This document shows positions 27,916 to 36,319 of a stretch of 64,000 nt of DNA, in pieces. Source of the stretch: Zoogloea oleivorans. GTDB lineage: Bacteria; Pseudomonadota; Gammaproteobacteria; Burkholderiales; Rhodocyclaceae. The first letter of the stretch is position 1. Every line of letters begins with the position of its first letter. Where the stretch lies: NCBI RefSeq assembly GCF_008107625.1, contig NZ_SDKK01000003.1, forward strand, positions 255,825-319,824. The letters run 5' to 3'. The notes under the pieces were generated by a model. That model was not told the origin of the DNA. It saw only the letters and a program-made list of their open reading frames with translations, and did no database searches. Made by a program: the position numbers and the translations under genes.

Positions 27916-29132
27916 GGCGCGGCGTTAAGGCAGAGGGCAACGTCGGCGGATGCGGTGTTTGTGCGGGTTGCGAAGGGCAGGGCGATGCTGGCCGGCAATC
28001 CGCTCACCTGGCCGGTGGCAAGTGCTGCGAGGGTGGCGGGTTCGAGGTATTGCTCGGTGGACTTCCGTTCTTCGGCGTTGGTCCGGCGCTGGGGTGTGCT
28101 GCCGTTGAGGCGCTCGCCGCCGAAGAGGAGGGCGCCGGCGCATTTGTTGCTGGTGCCCGTGAGGCAGTCCGTGCCATCGATGCATCGGGCGTAGCGCATC
28201 ATTTCGCCCCAGTTGCCGGTGGCGTCACGCAGGGTGTCCTTGTTGCAGGGGCCGCTGATCCGGTCGAGGGCCGGCAGGCGGCCGATTTCGACAGCGCCGC
28301 TGGGGATGGGCTCGACGGGGCGTGGAAGGCGGGCCGTTTGCAGGCAGTCGGCGGTGGCTTGCAGGACGGTTTGCAGGTGAGGTGCGTAAGTGTCGCGGCT
28401 TTTGAGTTGCCGGTAGATGTCGCCCCCGGTGATGGCCGCGATCCGGTCGTTGCTGTCGGGCGTGTCACTGCGGACGTCGATGATGCCGGTGCCGGAGACG
28501 GCACCGAGGGATTCCACGTAGTGCTGGATGTGGCGGGCTTCCTGGTCTCCGCCGCAGCGTCCGGGGCCGGGTGCCCGCTCCTGGCCGGCCAGCGGGGGGC
28601 CGGCAGCGATGACGATGGCGACGGCAAGGCCTTCCTGATCTCCCGGCAGAACTAGGGCTTGTTTGCTACCGTCGAGCAGGCGGAAACTGCCGCTGCTGTC
28701 CCAATTGACCACGCTCGCCTTCGGGTTGTTCTTGAAGCTGCCCGATATGGCATACCAAAGGCACTCGCCGGCACCGTCCCGCAGGTCAGGCAAGTTGAGG
28801 GTGAGATAAGGCAGCCTGCCAATGCTGGGCTGATCCTTGCTGCCGCAGGTTTCCGACGATCCATCTCCGTTCAGGTCGGGGCAGGGCAGGTAGCCGAAGT
28901 CGGCGTTGGGGTGTTCCTTGTTGCGATAGGTGGTGGCAAAGCCGATGAGGGCATCCCGGGCGATGAGCAGTGCCCTGGCTGTGCGCGTCTCCTGTGCGAG
29001 TTCACGGGCGGCCCGGTCGGCGGCGCTGTCCTGCCGGGCGAGCAGCCAGCCAAGTCCGCCAAGGGATAGCAGGATGGCGAAGGCAGGGAGGAGCATGCCG
29101 CGCTGCGGGGCGATGCGCCGGGGGCTGTCCAT
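27912..29132 (-). CDS. Membrane-anchored pilin-associated protein, unknown
   Basis: The product is a 406-aa protein with one N-terminal hydrophobic segment (GMLLPAFAILLSLGGLGWLLA) after a basic start, without the canonical prepilin Glu at position 5. The body has four or more Cys (YLPCPDLNGDGSSETCG, GRCGG, GPCNKDT, ARCIDGTDCL). The CPD/CPA-NGDG motif is shared with the pseudopilin gene beneath it. It is likely a minor component of the same envelope machine. It overlaps both neighbours and so is translationally coupled on each side. Confidence 0.6.
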   Translation of the reverse strand: MDSPRRIAPQRGMLLPAFAILLSLGGLGWLLARQDSAADRAARELAQETRTARALLIARDALIGFATTYRNKEHPNADFGYLPCPDLNGDGSSETCGSKDQPSIGRLPYLTLNLPDLRDGAGECLWYAISGSFKNNPKASVVNWDSSGSFRLLDGSKQALVLPGDQEGLAVAIVIAAGPPLAGQERAPGPGRCGGDQEARHIQHYVESLGAVSGTGIIDVRSDTPDSNDRIAAITGGDIYRQLKSRDTYAPHLQTVLQATADCLQTARLPRPVEPIPSGAVEIGRLPALDRISGPCNKDTLRDATGNWGEMMRYARCIDGTDCLTGTSNKCAGALLFGGERLNGSTPQRRTNAEERKSTEQYLEPATLAALATGQVSGLPASIALPFATRTNTASADVALCLNAAP

Positions 29133-29482
29133 CAGCGGGTAGGGGATTCAGGCGGCTGGTTGCCGACCCGCAGATGGTGGATACGTCCGTCGCTGCCGAT
29201 GATGCGGGCAGTGCCTTCGTGCATGTGGATTTGCTGCGGATCGGCCGGGACGGCCTTGCCGTTGAGGAAGACGCTGGGGGCGCCGGCACTGCGGGTGATG
29301 ATGCCGTCCAGGCTGGGCGGTGGCTGGGCGGGACGCTCTTCCTGCTGGCGGCGATTGATTTGCGTGCGTTCGGCGGGGCTGAAGAAGAGCCGTCCGAGTG
29401 GCTTGGTCGCGCTGCCGAAGGCGGGGAGTGCGAGGAGGATGGAAAGCAGAAAGGCCGCTTTTCGTGTCGAGTGCATAGGCAT
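29132..29482 (-). CDS. Small exported protein at the head of the pilin-like operon
   Basis: The product is a 116-aa protein with a signal peptide (AAFLLSILLALPAFGSA). A motif LGRLFFSPAERTQINRRQQ (about residues 29-47) recurs in short periplasmic proteins of pilus and secretion operons. A C-terminal beta-like part follows (GIITRSAGAPSVFLNGKAV, HMHEGTARIIGSDG). It resembles PilP/MshK-like accessory proteins in layout only. Its stop overlaps the start of the 27912 gene by one base, so it is the first gene of the operon. Confidence 0.6.
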   Translation of the reverse strand: MPMHSTRKAAFLLSILLALPAFGSATKPLGRLFFSPAERTQINRRQQEERPAQPPPSLDGIITRSAGAPSVFLNGKAVPADPQQIHMHEGTARIIGSDGRIHHLRVGNQPPESPTR

Positions 29483-29529
29483 GTCGATACGAATTTAGCA
29501 TAAATCGGGCGGCCCTGCAGGAGGCGCTT

Positions 29530-31278
29530 TCAGGTGGCCGCGATGACCCGGTTCTTGCCTGAGCGCTTGGCGATGTACATGGCCTTGTCAGCCCGGTCGA
29601 GGGCTTCTTCCGGTGCTTCGCCGTCGTGCATTTCGGCAACGCCGGCGCTGAAGGTGATGAGCAGTTTCTGCTGGCGGGTCAGGAAGAAGCGTTTGGTGAG
29701 GGCCCGTTGCAGGCGGACCATGGTGGCGACAGCGCTGTCGAGGAGGGTGTCGGGCAGCAGGACGACGAACTCCTCGCCGCCATAGCGGGCGACGGAATCC
29801 TGCGGGCGGACGTTCTCGCGGACCACATCGACGAGGTGCTGGAGCGCCTCGTCACCGGTCTGGTGCCCGTGGTTGTCGTTGATCTGCTTGAAATTGTCCA
29901 CGTCCAGCAGGCCCACGCAGAGGGCTGTGCCACGGCGGCGGGCGAGGGCTGTTTCGCGGGTCAGGGCTTCGTCGAGGCCTTTGCGGTTGAGTACGCCTGT
30001 TAGCGGATCGTGGCGGATGAGTTCGCTGGTCTGTTCGAGTTCGACCTGCAGGCGGGTGATTTCGGAGTTGGCGTCATGCACGCGGGTGCGCAGCTCTTCC
30101 AGTTCACTGCGCGAGCGCCGGGTGGTTTCCTGCACCGTGCGGGTTTCGCGCATGACTTCGGCAATCACGTCGGTGAGCTGGGTGATGTCCTGGGCGGAGG
30201 AAATACGCTCGGCGCATTGTTCGATCTTGTCGTGGTACTCGCCGGTGGATTCCGTGAAGTCGCCCAGGCGATCGACGAAGCGGGCGAGCATGTCCTTGAG
30301 GCGGGTCTGGGCATCGTTGAGTTCGATCTTGATGGCGCCTTGCCGCTGGATAACGTCGCGCAGGCGGTTTTCCAGCTCGCCGAGGATGCGAACATCCAGC
30401 GGATGGTCGAACATTTCACCCATCAGGGCGATCTGACCATGCAGCCAGCGGTCGTCGACGACGAGTTCGCTGATGTTTTCGAGAATGAGTTGCAGGACGC
30501 GCTGCAGGGCGTCGCGCACGGCATGCTGGTCTTCGGCAGACCACTCAAGGCGCGCGCGCAGTTTGTCGAGACGCTGACGAACAAGCTCGGGGGCGAGGGC
30601 GGGGCCTTGCCGGATCATGCCGGCGAGCTCACCGGCTTCGTTCGCCAGATCCGGTTCGGTGAGTTTGGCCTGTGCGGCGATGCCATCGAGCAGACCAGCC
30701 AGTAGCTCCGTGCAAAGAGGACTCGTCGTGTCGCTGGGTGTGGGGGCGAAGGTTTGGACTGCTTCGGCGCTGTCGGCCGCCTCGTTTCCAGGCAGATCCT
30801 CGTCGGAATTGCGTGACCAGGCGCGGAGCAGGCCCTGCATGCGTTCGAAGAGCTTTTCCGGGTTGCCGCCGGAGGCGGTGAGGACCCGGTCGAGCATTTC
30901 CCGCTTGCGGGCCTGGGTCAGGCCGGCCTGGCGTCGATCCCACTCGGAGACGAGGTCGCGCAGCAGGTTGCCCCAGTTGAGGTTCGTTTCCTCGGTGCGG
31001 GAGAAGGCGTCGGCCATGACCGCCCGCAGTGCCGGCCATTCGGCCTGGGAGATCGCGCTTTCGAATTCTCGGGCGAGTCGCAGGGATTCGCGATTGTGCC
31101 TGGGCAGGGCTGCGGCGATCTGCTTGAAGGCGCGTTCGGGGAAGACCTCTTCAGCCAGGGACCCGGCTATCTCATGGTAAAGCGCCCGGTAGTTGTCCGG
31201 CGTCGGTGCAATCCGACGCATGGCCAGCTGACGAAGGGTTTCGCGGGCTACGTCCGAGGGTTGGCTGGTGTCGGTCAT
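29530..31278 (-). CDS. Diguanylate cyclase (GGDEF domain, soluble)
   Basis: The product is a 582-aa cytosolic protein. A long helical N-terminal part of unknown fold (about 1-360) is followed by a coiled coil (EELRTRVHDANSEITRLQVELEQ cut to its core, about 385-410) and a C-terminal GGDEF domain (about 415-580). The active loop reads ARYGGEEF, and an RPQD sequence five residues before it is an intact inhibitory I-site. It probably makes c-di-GMP under product control. The start at 31278 (MTDTSQPSDV) is preferred; the frame is open to 31377. It has no membrane segment, so its input must be cytosolic. Confidence 0.88.
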   Translation of the reverse strand: MTDTSQPSDVARETLRQLAMRRIAPTPDNYRALYHEIAGSLAEEVFPERAFKQIAAALPRHNRESLRLAREFESAISQAEWPALRAVMADAFSRTEETNLNWGNLLRDLVSEWDRRQAGLTQARKREMLDRVLTASGGNPEKLFERMQGLLRAWSRNSDEDLPGNEAADSAEAVQTFAPTPSDTTSPLCTELLAGLLDGIAAQAKLTEPDLANEAGELAGMIRQGPALAPELVRQRLDKLRARLEWSAEDQHAVRDALQRVLQLILENISELVVDDRWLHGQIALMGEMFDHPLDVRILGELENRLRDVIQRQGAIKIELNDAQTRLKDMLARFVDRLGDFTESTGEYHDKIEQCAERISSAQDITQLTDVIAEVMRETRTVQETTRRSRSELEELRTRVHDANSEITRLQVELEQTSELIRHDPLTGVLNRKGLDEALTRETALARRRGTALCVGLLDVDNFKQINDNHGHQTGDEALQHLVDVVRENVRPQDSVARYGGEEFVVLLPDTLLDSAVATMVRLQRALTKRFFLTRQQKLLITFSAGVAEMHDGEAPEEALDRADKAMYIAKRSGKNRVIAAT

Positions 31279-31465
31279 TTTGGGACGGCGTGGGGGAGTA
31301 GGGCGTTGAATCATCCTGCATCCTGCTGCAGCGCTCTGGTGGACGGGCCCATATTCAGTCCATTCGGGAATCCTCAATCATAACGGCTGCGCCGGTCTGC
31401 CCTTGAGGCTCAGGGCATGAGCGAAATGAAAAAAATGATTCCCGGCCGATGGCTTTGGCTTCGGG

Positions 31466-32107
31466 CTACTCGGCCAGGCCGTGCTTGAGTCCGTAGTGGG
31501 TGAGTTCCGCGTTGTTGCGCAGATTCATTTTTTCCAGCAGGCGGGCCCGGTAGACGCTGACAGTCTTGACGCTCAGGTTGAGGGCTTCGGCGATCTCTGT
31601 CGGGGTCTTGCCCGAGGCGATCATGCACAGGGTCTGGTATTCCCGGTCGGAGAGCTTCTCGTGGGCTGGGCGCTCGCTGTCGTCGCCGATGGCGTTGGCC
31701 AGTTCTTCGGCGAGGGACGGGCTGACGTATTTTTTGCCACTGGCCACCTGGCGGATGGCTGTCACCAGCAGCTCCGGCGCACTCTGCTTGGTGAGGTAGC
31801 CGGCTGCGCCGGCCTTGAGGGCACGGATGGCGTATTGCTCTTCGGGGTACATGCTGAGGATCAGCACCGGCAGGCGTGGAAACTCTTTCTTGATGAGCTT
31901 GAGGGCATCGATGCCGTTGCGGTCGGGCATGGAGACGTCCATCAGGACCACGTCCCACTCGCCGGTCCGCACCATGTTGACGGCCTGGACGCCGTTTTCG
32001 GCTTCGCCAGCCACAGTCAGGTCGGGTGTGTCGGAAAGTATCTGGCGCAGCCCCTGGCGGACGATCGCGTGATCGTCGGCAATCAGTACGCGAATGGGCT
32101 TGCTCAT
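31466..32107 (-). CDS. Response regulator, NarL/FixJ family
   Basis: The product is a 213-aa protein with an N-terminal receiver domain (IADDH acidic pocket, phospho-acceptor Asp in VVLMDVSMPD at about 54, Lys in LTKQ at about 104). A C-terminal LuxR-type HTH follows (LSDREYQTLCMIASGKTPTEIA, split at its turn, then LSVKTVSVYRARLLEK). It overlaps its sensor gene by 4 bp. Target genes are unknown. Confidence 0.93.
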   Translation of the reverse strand: MSKPIRVLIADDHAIVRQGLRQILSDTPDLTVAGEAENGVQAVNMVRTGEWDVVLMDVSMPDRNGIDALKLIKKEFPRLPVLILSMYPEEQYAIRALKAGAAGYLTKQSAPELLVTAIRQVASGKKYVSPSLAEELANAIGDDSERPAHEKLSDREYQTLCMIASGKTPTEIAEALNLSVKTVSVYRARLLEKMNLRNNAELTHYGLKHGLAE

Positions 32108-33672
32108 CGTGGGTGACTCCAGTTGTCGTTCGGGTGCTCTTCGGCGTGAGCCGGCCGGAGGGGCGAATGCAGGATCAGCCGCATTCCGCTGGGTTCTACA
32201 GGGCTCAGGTCGAGGCGTCCGCCCAGGCTGCTCAGCCGCTCTCGAATGCCGCGCAAGCCGAAGGAGCGTGGTTTTTGCAGATCGGAGACGCCCAGGCCGC
32301 AGCCGTTGTCGGCGATTTCGAGGACGACTTCGTCACCTTCCTGCATCAGGCGCACATTCACTGCGGTCGCCCTGGCGTGTTTGCTGACATTGGTCAGGGC
32401 TTCCTGGAAAACCCGGAAAAATGCCAGGGCCGTGTCGTAGTCCGGGTCGAGGTCGTGGTCGGTACAAAGAATGTTACAGGCTATGCCGGTACGCTGGGCG
32501 AAGTCCTCGCCCTGGGATTCGATGGCCGCGGCAAGGCCGAAATCCTTGAGGATGCCTGGACGCAGTTCGCGGGTCACGCGGCCGACAGTGGCGATGGCGT
32601 CGTCCACCATGCGCCCCACGTTACGGGTCCGGTCACGGGCCTGTATCGGATCGCTCTCGAGTTTCGATTCCAGCAGCGACATCTCGAACTTCATGGCCAC
32701 CAGGGTGCCACCGAGTACGTCGTGCACATCCCGGGCGATCCGCTCCCGCTCGTCTTCCTTGATGCGCTGCAGGTGGTTGGACAGGGCGGCGAGCTGGCTG
32801 CGGGACTCGCGCAGGTCAGCTTCCACGCGCTTGCTGTGGGTGATGTTCCACATCACGCCTTCCCACACCACTTCGTTGGCTTCCGAGAGCCGCGGCGAGC
32901 TGCGCAGGTTGATCCACTTCTGCTCGCCTGTGGGCAACTGGATGCGTCCTTCCCAGTTGAGGGTGCTCAGGTTGTCGGCCGACAGGGCGGCGGCGTCGAC
33001 GAAGCCGGGCAGGTCGTCATCGAGCAGCCAGGTCATCCAGCCCGCCGAGCTGCCGGTGAGTTCCTCGGCAGAGATGCCGAAAAGCATCGTAGCCGCTTCG
33101 CTCAGGTACTGGAAGCCGAGCATGCCGTCCGTCGAGTAGCCCATCTGGAAGACCACACCGGGAATGTTGTCGGTGAGCGCACGCAGGCGGGCTTCGCTCT
33201 GGCGCAGGGTCTGTTCTGCGAAGCGTTTTTCGCGGCGGTTGCAGACTTCCCGCAGCTCCCGTTCCACGGCTGGCACCAGGCGATCGAGCTTGTTTTTGCT
33301 GAGGTAGTCATGGGCCCCGGCGCGCATGGCGGCGATGGCGTCGTCTTCCTGCATCACGCCGGAGACGATGATGAACGGCAGGTCGAGGGCGAGTTCCTGG
33401 GTCAGGCGCAGGGCCGCCTGGGCGCTGAAGCCGGGAAGGTTGTGATCGCACAGGATCAAGTCCCAGCGCTCCTGCTCCAGTGCGTTGCGCATGTCCACTT
33501 CGGAGGCCACCTGCCGGTAGATCGGCGCGTAGCCGGCATTGCGGAAGCGCTGCAGGAGCAGTAGCACATCGTTCTCCGAATCCTCAATGAAAAGCAGGCG
33601 GATGGGCGGTTTTGGAGAGTTGCTCACGTCTTTCAGGGGGCCGTCCGGCTTGAGGGCGGTGAACATGGACAC
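32104..33672 (-). CDS. Sensor histidine kinase with receiver and PAS domains (NarX/DegS type)
   Basis: The product is a 522-aa soluble protein. A receiver domain (about 25-145; IEDSEND, LILCDHNLPGF with the Asp) precedes a PAS/PAC domain (about 165-285). A HisKA_3 dimerisation helix follows (ERERIARDVHDVLGG, with the phospho-His near 320). The ATPase domain is last (FQEALTNVSKHA, DNGCGLG, GLRGIRERL). Having the receiver at the N-terminus suggests it is itself a phospho-relay target. It overlaps the NarL-type regulator, so the pair forms one system. No membrane segment is seen. Confidence 0.9.
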   Translation of the reverse strand: MSMFTALKPDGPLKDVSNSPKPPIRLLFIEDSENDVLLLLQRFRNAGYAPIYRQVASEVDMRNALEQERWDLILCDHNLPGFSAQAALRLTQELALDLPFIIVSGVMQEDDAIAAMRAGAHDYLSKNKLDRLVPAVERELREVCNRREKRFAEQTLRQSEARLRALTDNIPGVVFQMGYSTDGMLGFQYLSEAATMLFGISAEELTGSSAGWMTWLLDDDLPGFVDAAALSADNLSTLNWEGRIQLPTGEQKWINLRSSPRLSEANEVVWEGVMWNITHSKRVEADLRESRSQLAALSNHLQRIKEDERERIARDVHDVLGGTLVAMKFEMSLLESKLESDPIQARDRTRNVGRMVDDAIATVGRVTRELRPGILKDFGLAAAIESQGEDFAQRTGIACNILCTDHDLDPDYDTALAFFRVFQEALTNVSKHARATAVNVRLMQEGDEVVLEIADNGCGLGVSDLQKPRSFGLRGIRERLSSLGGRLDLSPVEPSGMRLILHSPLRPAHAEEHPNDNWSHPR

Positions 33673-33822
33673 TCCATATGCTGCGTAAAGGGATTGATTT
33701 GTTTATAATCCGGCTCCTGCTTCAATCTGAGCCGTTTTCAAGGATAGAGCAGGCCAGCCTTTCCCGTCCATGCATTGCCGGTTTTACGGCATGCAAAACG
33801 GTGCAGGCAGGTTGTGAATCAT

Positions 33823-33898
33823 GCCGGTGTAGCTCAGTTGGTAGAGCAGCGCACTTGTAATGCGAAGGTCGAGGGTTCGATTCCTTTCTCCGGCACCA
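33823..33898 (+). tRNA. tRNA-Thr (anticodon TGT)
   Basis: A complete 76-nt cloverleaf with an encoded CCA: acceptor GCCGGTG / C-TCCGGC, D arm GCTCAGTTGGTAGAGC, anticodon loop CTTGTAA (TGT), T arm GAGGG-TTCGATT-CCTTT. A TATAAT at 33704-33709 is a possible promoter. The 3' half is the integration site of the element that follows; the gene stays intact because the element carries a replacement copy of that half. Confidence 0.97.
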
Positions 33899-33945
33899 AG
33901 AATTTCAAGCACTTAGGCCAGTCCGCGAGGGTTGGCCTTTTTGCT
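33853..33945 (+). repeat. attL: 93-bp direct repeat spanning the tRNA-Thr 3' half and its terminator
   Basis: Identical to 50238-50330 base for base. It begins in the anticodon arm (ACTTGTAATGCG) and ends after the terminator T run (CCTTTTTGCT). Confidence 0.95.
33915..33943 (+). terminator. Terminator of tRNA-Thr, inside the att repeat
   Basis: AGGCCA and TGGCCT arms with a 12-nt loop, then TTTT. The same terminator is duplicated at 50300-50328. Confidence 0.8.
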
Positions 33946-33962
33946 GGGCTATCACCGGGCTA
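33946..33962 (+). promoter_or_regulatory. Left arm-type integrase sites (candidate)
   Basis: Two GGGCTA hexamers, 11 bp apart, start directly after attL. The 20-bp block they lie in matches the one at 50099-50118 at 18 of 20 positions. Confidence 0.5.
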
Positions 33963-34135
33963 GCGTCAGGGGCTGCAGCGGTCGAATTGGCAGCTTTTCG
34001 CATGCATCCCCGTCGCGCAGGTTCGACCATGCCCTGATCGCTAGAACACATTGGCTTCGCGTGCTGGGTTTGCGTTGCCGTGGCTGGCTTTCGATACAAC
34101 CACAACCGCTTCTCAAGCTGCAGGCGGCCTCAAAT

Positions 34136-34579
34136 ATGCTCAACGTCAGTCGTACGCTCCGCGCAGTTCTGTTCTTGCTTGTGGCCGGGCAGGCTTCTGC
34201 CAACGATCACGGGGACGGCGGCGGTGGTGGCAGCGACCTCGTTACGCTGGAAACCATCACGACCAATCTCGCTCGGGAGGAGGGGGGAGGAAGCAGGTTC
34301 ATCCAGATAGCCATCTCCCTCAGGTTGTCCGACCCGCTGGGGGCCGCAGCCATCAACGCGTACATGCCTCAAGTGCGAAACGACATCCTGCTCCTGCTGT
34401 CCTCCTATACCGGCACTGCCCTCATGGTCACCCAGGCGCGCAAAGATCTGGCGGAGGAGGTGAAGGACGCTGTGAATGGAATTGTCGGTACGCCTGCCAA
34501 AACTGACAAGAAGGGCCATCGGGCGCCCGCCGACGGCCCCGTCAAGCATGCGCTGTTCACCTCGTTCATTGTTCAGTGA
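34136..34579 (+). CDS. FliL-like exported protein (orphan)
   Basis: The product is a 147-aa protein with a signal-peptide-like start (LRAVLFLLVAGQASA) and a FliL core: LVTLETITTNLAREEGG, FIQIAISLRLSD, YMPQVRNDILLLLSSYTG, and the classic end ALFTSFIVQ. FliL proteins associate with the flagellar stator in the inner membrane and periplasm. Here a cleavable signal seems to replace the usual N-terminal helix, and no flagellar gene is nearby. It is the only confident rightward gene in the element, just inside attL, so it is likely cargo. The start at 34136 is chosen by the signal peptide; the ribosome site is weak. Confidence 0.75.
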   Translation: MLNVSRTLRAVLFLLVAGQASANDHGDGGGGGSDLVTLETITTNLAREEGGGSRFIQIAISLRLSDPLGAAAINAYMPQVRNDILLLLSSYTGTALMVTQARKDLAEEVKDAVNGIVGTPAKTDKKGHRAPADGPVKHALFTSFIVQ

Positions 34580-34706
34580 TGGAGGCGTGGCTCTTTGGGG
34601 TTTAGGTGTCGCCGATGCTGCGCTGACGTGTAAGCAGCCACCCGGGAGCGACTGACGCGGGCCAGCCTCTGAAGGGCCTCGTTCGCAGAAACGGCACCCA
34701 ATCGGA

Positions 34707-34960
34707 ATGAACTACTTCATAGCCCGCAATATCCGCGTGCCTTAGGATTGCGGCTCCTGTTCTTCCCTGATGAATCTATGGGCCCGATCTCCGAGCCGTC
34801 CAGAATCAGCCAATGGCGTGCCACCACCGCCACAGGTGAAACCGAAGTCTTCAACCTCAAGATAATCGCCGAGGACTGGGCGGGCACCGGCGGCACGGTC
34901 GAAGCCGTGAATGCTGCCGACCAGAAGCTACCCGCAGAATCGCAAACGCCTACCCCATGA
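34707..34960 (+). pseudogene. Possible frameshifted gene fragment
   Basis: An ATG at 34707 opens MNYFIARNIRVP and then hits TAG. Shifting by single bases (around 34743 and 34768) joins it to RIAAPVLP and then DESMGPISEPSRISQW, which continues in an open, GC3-rich frame to 34960. The joined reading looks like one 84-aa protein. Alternatively only the 60-aa frame from ATG 34778 is used. No function is recognised. The rest of the gap (34580-35002) holds nothing I can identify. Confidence 0.3.
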
Positions 34961-35002
34961 ACGAGAACCCCGGCGCGTGGCAGGGGCTGGTGGTGAGTCG
35001 CT

Positions 35003-35293
35003 TTACTGAGGCCGTGCGTGCCCGCTGGGCGGTGGCAGGATGTCCGACAGGGGCAAACCCTGCGCCCAGGCGTGAATTTCGGTCAGGAGCCAGCCTATCC
35101 GGTTGGTCGATGTCTTCCGAGGCGCCGGGAAGGTGCCCTTCAGCACCTGCGCGGCGATGTTGGACGGGGACAGGCCGACGATTGTGCAGGTGGTGTCCCG
35201 GTCAACGATGACAGGATCGATGTGCACCACCCGGCTGACCCGCAGTGTTCCGCCGCTGGGCGTGCAGTTGGGGACTTTCTTCGGCCGTCCCAT
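35003..35293 (-). CDS. AlpA-family DNA-binding protein (copy 1)
   Basis: The product is a 96-aa protein. After a flexible start (MGRPKKVPNCTPSGGTLR) comes a winged-helix AlpA/excisionase-like domain with VGLSPSNIAAQVLKGTFPAP and RIGWLLTEIHAWAQGLPLSD. Such proteins control integrase genes or satellite transcription. The ATG at 35293 lies one base after the stop of the XRE gene at 35295, so they are coupled. A second AlpA/XRE pair sits at 42 kb. It is the last gene of the leftward operon. Confidence 0.7.
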   Translation of the reverse strand: MGRPKKVPNCTPSGGTLRVSRVVHIDPVIVDRDTTCTIVGLSPSNIAAQVLKGTFPAPRKTSTNRIGWLLTEIHAWAQGLPLSDILPPPSGHARPQ

Positions 35294-35294
35294 C

Positions 35295-35759
35295 TCAGGT
35301 GCCCCCGGGTGCGTGGGCGGTCGCCTGGCGGCCACCAACGGCAAGCAGTTCATCGACAAGCGCTACGGCCTCCCGGGCGAGAGCCTGGCAGGCTGCCTGT
35401 GTAGGGGCCTCCCCGTCAAGAAACTGATCGATCCGCGACACGAGCGATTTACGCCGCTGCTGGAGGTCCGCCAGGTCGCCAAGGATATCCGCAAGGGGTG
35501 GGAGTTCTGCGCGATTCTCCCAGTCGTCAGCACGGCCGAGGAGGTAATCGGCCGACACTCCGTAGGTCCGTGCAGCATCGGCGAGCAACTGGGGGGTGAT
35601 TCCCTTGGGGTGGCTCGGATGCTCGGCGCTGGTCAAACGGGACGGGCTTTTGATGCCCAGCCGCCGCGCGGCCTCGTCCGTGCTCAGGCACGCAATATCG
35701 CGGGCGGATTTCAAGCGCTGGCCGACGATGCAGGGCGCTACGGGTGGTCTTTTGCTCAT
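35295..35759 (-). CDS. XRE-type helix-turn-helix regulator (copy 1)
   Basis: The product is a 154-aa protein with an N-terminal lambda-repressor-like HTH (VGQRLKSARDIACLSTDEAA, RRLGIKSPSRLTSAE). DAARTYGVSADYLLGRADDW follows, then a helical C-terminal part (LADLQQRRKSLVSRIDQFLD). The layout matches the regulator at 41891, which has DAARIYEVSTEYLFGLSDD, so the two are paralogues. GAAGGACACCACC precedes the ATG. It is likely a repressor of an element operon. Confidence 0.75.
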   Translation of the reverse strand: MSKRPPVAPCIVGQRLKSARDIACLSTDEAARRLGIKSPSRLTSAEHPSHPKGITPQLLADAARTYGVSADYLLGRADDWENRAELPPLADILGDLADLQQRRKSLVSRIDQFLDGEAPTQAACQALAREAVALVDELLAVGGRQATAHAPGGT

Positions 35760-35837
35760 GGTGGTGTCCTTCTAGATTCGGGTGTTTCGGGCCTGCTGTG
35801 CGCCCAGTTACAGGCGCACAGCTCCATCCGGTGGGTG

Positions 35838-36317
35838 TCAGGCGGCAGCCTTAAGAATCCCCCGGCGCACAAGCGAGGCGGTCGCCTTCGCCCGATTCTT
35901 TTCCTTGAGCGGCAGGCGCGACCAGGCTTCAAGCCGGACCGATGCGCGAATCATGGTGTCGCCATACCAGTTATTCCAGGCCACGGCCGGGTCGCCCTCG
36001 GCATTGACCGCGATCACGATGCCCGTTTCGCTTTCGTCGAGGTCGGACACATGGTCGCCGATGCGCAGCGGCTCGGTTTCAGCGTCGAAAGCAGTCGAAG
36101 TCGGCTGTGCCAGGTGTCCCGCGCCGATAGCCGCCTGTGCGCTCTTGGCCAGGCTTTCCACGGCGGCGAGCATGTTGCTCGTCAGGGCCTCCAGTTCCTC
36201 GCGGCTGTAGTTGATGATGGCCGCGGACATCATCCCGTCGGTGGCCAGGCCCTTGAGCGTGTCCAGGGCTTCGGCTGCGGTCATCGGGGAGATAGCGGTG
36301 GTGGTGATCGTGGTCAT
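35838..36317 (-). CDS. Hypothetical element protein
   Basis: The product is a 159-aa soluble protein. A Thr-rich start (MTTITTTAISPMTAAEALDTL) and a helical first half are followed by a beta-rich segment, LRIGDHVSDLDESETGIVIAV and WNNWYGDTMIRASVR. The latter resembles small SH3-like domains that sense or bind, but I cannot name the family. It starts 2 bp after the stop of the 36320 gene in a CTGACCATG context seen at several element genes. It is probably co-transcribed with its neighbours. Confidence 0.55.
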   Translation of the reverse strand: MTTITTTAISPMTAAEALDTLKGLATDGMMSAAIINYSREELEALTSNMLAAVESLAKSAQAAIGAGHLAQPTSTAFDAETEPLRIGDHVSDLDESETGIVIAVNAEGDPAVAWNNWYGDTMIRASVRLEAWSRLPLKEKNRAKATASLVRRGILKAAA

Positions 36318-36319
36318 GG

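Noticed and set aside
34957-35211. An 84-codon plus-strand frame overlapping the left AlpA-like gene
   Set aside because: Most of it is antisense to the AlpA-like gene and its composition is Arg/Cys/Trp-rich nonsense.
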